Notes under the pieces: model-generated | What the model saw: only the letters and a program-made list of their open reading frames with translations | Told to the model about the DNA's origin: nothing | Databases searched by the model: none | Shown: positions 7,618-10,116 of the stretch, in pieces | Layout: each line of letters starts with the position of its first letter | Position numbering within the stretch: the stretch's first letter is position 1 | Program-made: the position numbers and the translations under genes | NCBI GenBank assembly: GCA_032353305.1 | Contig: JAUCNG010419910.1 | Span: 1-10,116, forward strand | Length of the DNA stretch: 10,116 nucleotides | Direction: 5' to 3' | DNA from: Cephalothrix spiralis | Taxonomy: Eukaryota > Nemertea > Palaeonemertea > Archinemertea > Cephalotrichidae

Positions 7618-7913
7618 ATGCGCTCGACTAAAATTATAAATAATGAAAATAGAAATGTTGTTGTAGATATATATATAGTTAAAAATTAGTTTTTCGAGGT
7701 ATGTTTAAATTTTGAAATTCAAGATGGCCGCCAAGTCCAAGATGGCGGAAAGTCAAAATAGCAACTTAATTTTTTTAACTCAGAACAAATACTCTTTCGA
7801 AAAAATCATGGTTGGCAATTTATTGAATAAATTTTTACTCAAAGACATATATGCGCTCGACTAAAATTATGAATATTGAAAATATAAATGTTATAGAAGT
7901 TTAAAAAAATAAT
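7618..7913. repeat. diverged direct repeat, about 60 bp, 233 bp apart
   Basis: ATGCGCTCGACTAAAATTAT occurs exactly at 7618-7637 and again at 7851-7870. Similarity continues for roughly 40 more bases at perhaps 80%, ending in A-rich tails. The spacing of 233 bases and the single direction suggest either two copies of a dispersed element or two diverged monomers of a longer tandem repeat. The segment between the copies does not otherwise align with the segment before the first copy by eye. Confidence 0.7.
7720..7747 (+). repeat. tandem YY1-like motifs (CAAGATGGC)
   Basis: CAAGATGGCCGCC (7720-7732) and CAAGATGGCGGAA (7738-7750) are two copies 18 bases apart. The core AAGATGGC resembles the animal YY1 consensus AAGATGGCGGC. 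They lie between the two copies of the direct repeat at 7618 and 7851, so they are probably part of the same repeat family. Actual factor binding is inference. Confidence 0.4.
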
Positions 7914-8530
7914 CTAAATGAAGTAGAAGTAGAAGTTGTTGACAAAACATTTCTTAAATTACCACCCGTTTAGCATGTATAGCGACTATAACTAAAAAAG
8001 AATAATTTTTCTCCAATACAATTAAAATTTTACTGTCTTTTATAGTTTATGAATCACATTAAAGTTATTTCAATTTTTACAAAAAACCACTAATTAACCA
8101 AGCGATTCACCGAAGTTGACATAATTATAGAGATTTTCTAATAATTTCCTGTAAATCTTTTTATTTGAAGCTTTCTTTGTTTTTGCATCTGGTTTTAATG
8201 GGAAAAAATGTTGAAAACATCAACAGGACAACCTGCTATACTTGAGTTTTACAGGTGCATCCCATTGTTGATCATTGTTGCCAATCTAATCAGGTGACTC
8301 TTTAATCCGTTGAGAACTGTAAAGATAAAGCATTTTAGTTGTCATAGCTTATGTGACATAGCTTGTTTGGGTTTTGATGGAACGATGTAGCATGTTGACT
8401 CTTAATTGACAAATTAAGCATCGAAACACCACAAAATGGTTTATCTCTATTTTTTAAAGTACATCCTAATCTGTCATATTAGTTTTTAGTATTTTAATTT
8501 TACTTTTTACTGCCCTAGCGGCTTTGGTAA
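7914..8530. other. AT-rich non-coding stretch
   Basis: I see no gene. There is a short AAGTAG triplet repeat at 7921-7937 and a CATAGCTT direct repeat at about 8343-8364. The remainder is AT-rich with frequent stops. Confidence 0.55.
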
Positions 8531-8950
8531 ACATATAAATAGTCTATTGAATGACAGCTATACGACCAGCTATTCAAGTACGTCAAAAACAATTGAAATG
8601 TATGCTACCCTGTGTGTTTGTGCAGGCCTGCATCATTTGCCACTTATAATTGAAAGTACAGAGAAAAAATCACACTTTCGCACCCCACCCAACTCTCGAG
8701 TAGGCCCTAGGACATTTGTTCGAACAACCCAACTCATCGAATTATTCAAGAAATATATAGTTCTGTATTTTTTGGGCGCCAAACCCCCAACGGTTGTACA
8801 GTAAAATAATTATATCTTATGTCTTTGTTGATTGAGATTTAGTAGGGCGAAATCATGGCCATTATTTTACCATACTCATAAATTGGTGAAAACTTGAATT
8901 TTGGTGCTGAAAAATGACAGTGAAGATAAGATTTAAACTAGATAAAATTT

Positions 8951-9097
8951 AGGTATCTTAGGTCTTATATCTTAGTTTTAGGTATCTTAGTTTTAGTCAT
9001 TTTTGGTATCTTATATCTTAGTTTTAGGTATCTTAGTTTTAGTCATTTTGGTATCTTATATCTTATATCTTAGTTTTAGGTATCTTACTTTTAGTTA
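8951..9097. repeat. 45-bp tandem repeat with nested TATCTTA units
   Basis: Three consecutive units are visible: 8961-9004 (44 bp), 9005-9049 (45 bp) and 9050-9097 (48 bp, containing an extra TTATATC and a changed end). A partial unit precedes them at 8951-8960. Each holds two or three copies of a TATCTTAGTTTTAG submotif, so the array is hierarchical: an 11-14 bp repeat amplified into a 45-bp unit. Units one and two are nearly identical, which implies recent amplification or homogenisation. Confidence 0.9.
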
Positions 9098-9240
9098 CAC
9101 CCGGAAATCTGTTGGAAAAATCAAATTATCCAAAATATTTTAATTTAATTTTAAATCCACATGCACTTTTTACTAAGGGTTTGCTAATCGTCCTACAGAT
9201 TTCGAGATAAAGAGGCAAATGACATTATCTCCTTTACTTT

Positions 9241-9263
9241 TGACCTTGAGTTAACCTTGACCT
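9241..9263 (-). promoter_or_regulatory. paired nuclear-receptor half-sites
   Basis: On the minus strand TCAAGGTCA (plus 9241-9249) matches the extended half-site bound by monomeric receptors of the ERR, SF-1/FTZ-F1 and related groups. A second AGGTCA lies at plus 9258-9263, in the same direction, 11 bases away, followed by an AGGTTA copy. No gene start is near. Such strings also occur inside dispersed invertebrate repeats, and this one lies just outside the MITE, so regulatory function is uncertain. Confidence 0.3.
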
Positions 9264-9301
9264 CAACTTACAACCTTTTTTCGGGGTCCGATTGTATGAA
9301 A

Positions 9302-9600
9302 TACAGGGTGTCCCAATAGCAGCCAGATCACGTCATATGAATCGACCATATCGATCGCTGCTATAATAGTGATCACTATAGAGAGAGATCATGGGCTTCT
9401 CTTTCAAATAAAATAAATTTGGTGCAAATCTGTCAAACAACAACTGAGCTAGATAAATTTCCCCAACGGACCAAAAAGTTAAATTTCCCCCAAATGAACG
9501 TCCTTTCTCGGAAATGTATTTTTTGCAATTATTAAAATATATATAGTTAAGTCACAATATTACGTCATCTGGCTGTTCCATAATATTGGGACACCCTGTA
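9302..9600. mobile_element. Tc1/mariner-type MITE with TA target duplication
   Basis: The element runs from 9304 to 9598 (295 bp) and is flanked by TA at 9302-9303 and 9599-9600. Its ends are terminal inverted repeats. The first 15 bases, CAGGGTGTCCCAATA, are perfectly matched at both ends (9304-9318 and 9584-9598). After one base on the left and eight on the right, CAGCCAGAT matches again (9320-9328 and 9567-9575), and an ACGT core follows on both sides. CAGGGTGTCCC ends with a TA duplication are typical of Tc1/mariner superfamily elements. There is no room for a transposase and no open frame, so the element is non-autonomous and would have been moved by a related full-length copy. The interior has a 14-bp palindrome, ATAGTGATCACTAT, at 9366-9379. 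The intact ends and target duplication suggest a fairly recent insertion. Confidence 0.93.
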
Positions 9601-10045
9601 TATTCCTAGGCGGGGTCAAAATTAATTACTTTTTATTATCTATTTTATCCGTTAGAAGTTTGGCAAAACACTTGCCTAATTGGTCTGATTTAGGTATGGC
9701 AACATGGTTTAGTATAGTCTCCGCTAATTATCGTTCATTCACTATAATTTTGCGAGACTGCGAGTATGACGGTAATTCGAACTCCCCTCAATCGCAATAA
9801 CATGTTACATTATCATTATGTAGTAAATTTGACTATATTGACAACGTTTATTAGTCCCCTTTATTGTAGGTGTGTGACATCAGGTATCAGTAACAGGTTG
9901 ATGGCAATAAATTGATTTTATTGGCAAAGTATTTTGGAATTTCTATGTCGGAAGGTTTATGCTCAACAATTTTAGAAAACAACCTGGTCAAAAATGATCA
10001 TTCAATTTAGAGCTATAAATGCTAGTCACGACTGCATGTCCATTC
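9601..10045. other. AT-rich non-coding stretch
   Basis: I see no gene, repeat array or structured RNA between the MITE and the possible exon at the right edge. If that exon is real, this stretch is probably the start of an intron on the minus strand. Confidence 0.5.
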
Positions 10046-10049
10046 TCAC

Positions 10050-10116
10050 TTGTCAAAGCCTCTCCCATCATAGCACCTGCTGTCCAAGGCTCTGACCCAA
10101 TCGCTCACAATTTCTT
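10050..10116 (-). CDS. possible internal coding exon, cut by the window edge
   Basis: On the minus strand the frame from the right edge reads EIVSDWVRALDSRCYDGRGF and then Asp, ending in a good splice donor: CAA followed by GTGAGA, with the exon boundary at about 10050. The segment is near half G+C against an AT-rich neighbourhood, has no stop, and the residue mix (Trp, Cys, charged residues, glycine pairs) is protein-like. The frame hits TGA two bases past the donor, as expected when an exon runs into an intron. The rest of the gene would lie to the right of the window. C-Y-D-G-R-G-F-D faintly recalls the start of a kringle-type domain, but the tyrosine expected at the next position is not encoded here, so I do not assign a family. 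Only 22 codons are visible, and chance remains possible. Confidence 0.25.

Noticed and set aside
8951-9097. CRISPR array
   Set aside because: The repeats abut without unique spacers and have internal subrepeats; it is an ordinary minisatellite in eukaryotic DNA.

Overview
This window looks like non-coding nuclear DNA from an animal, probably a marine invertebrate. By eye it is about two-thirds A+T. No reading frame begins with ATG and runs at gene length. There are no Shine-Dalgarno-led tandem genes, no operon structure, and no recognisable bacterial, phage or organelle gene. Stop-free stretches of 60 to 114 codons are about what chance gives in 10 kb of this composition, and several of the longest have only TTG or GTG at their head. 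What can be recognised is eukaryotic: a tRNA-derived element with a perfect RNA polymerase III B box, a short Tc1/mariner-type MITE with a TA target duplication, a retroposon-like AATAAA plus (AAAT)n tail, and two minisatellites. The mollusc or other marine-invertebrate assignment is an impression from the repeat style and is weak.

Layout. 1-650: plain AT-rich DNA. 651-791: a small element with inverted ends and one open frame across it. 792-1440: AT-rich, with a perfect 16-bp palindrome. 1474-1540: degenerate tRNA-like head on the minus strand. 1659-1792: degenerate 9-10 bp minisatellite, followed by a C9 run. 2080-2420: a GC-richer island with frames open on both strands. 2421-4450: AT-rich DNA with small hairpins. 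4463-4785: inverted repeats around a possible retroposon 3' tail. 5720-5990: a cluster of three foldback structures, the best at 5831-5885. 6692-6699: a perfect CRE octamer. 7132-7290: an unrecognised open stretch. 7618-7913: a diverged direct repeat around two YY1-like motifs. 8951-9097: a 45-bp tandem repeat. 9241-9263: nuclear-receptor-type half-sites. 9302-9600: the MITE, the firmest call in the window. 10050-10116: a possible coding exon on the minus strand, cut by the window edge.

No genes can be shown to work together here. I read the window as intergenic or intronic DNA made of repeats and old insertions, perhaps next to a minus-strand gene whose exon reaches the right edge. I found no evidence for a new multi-gene system.
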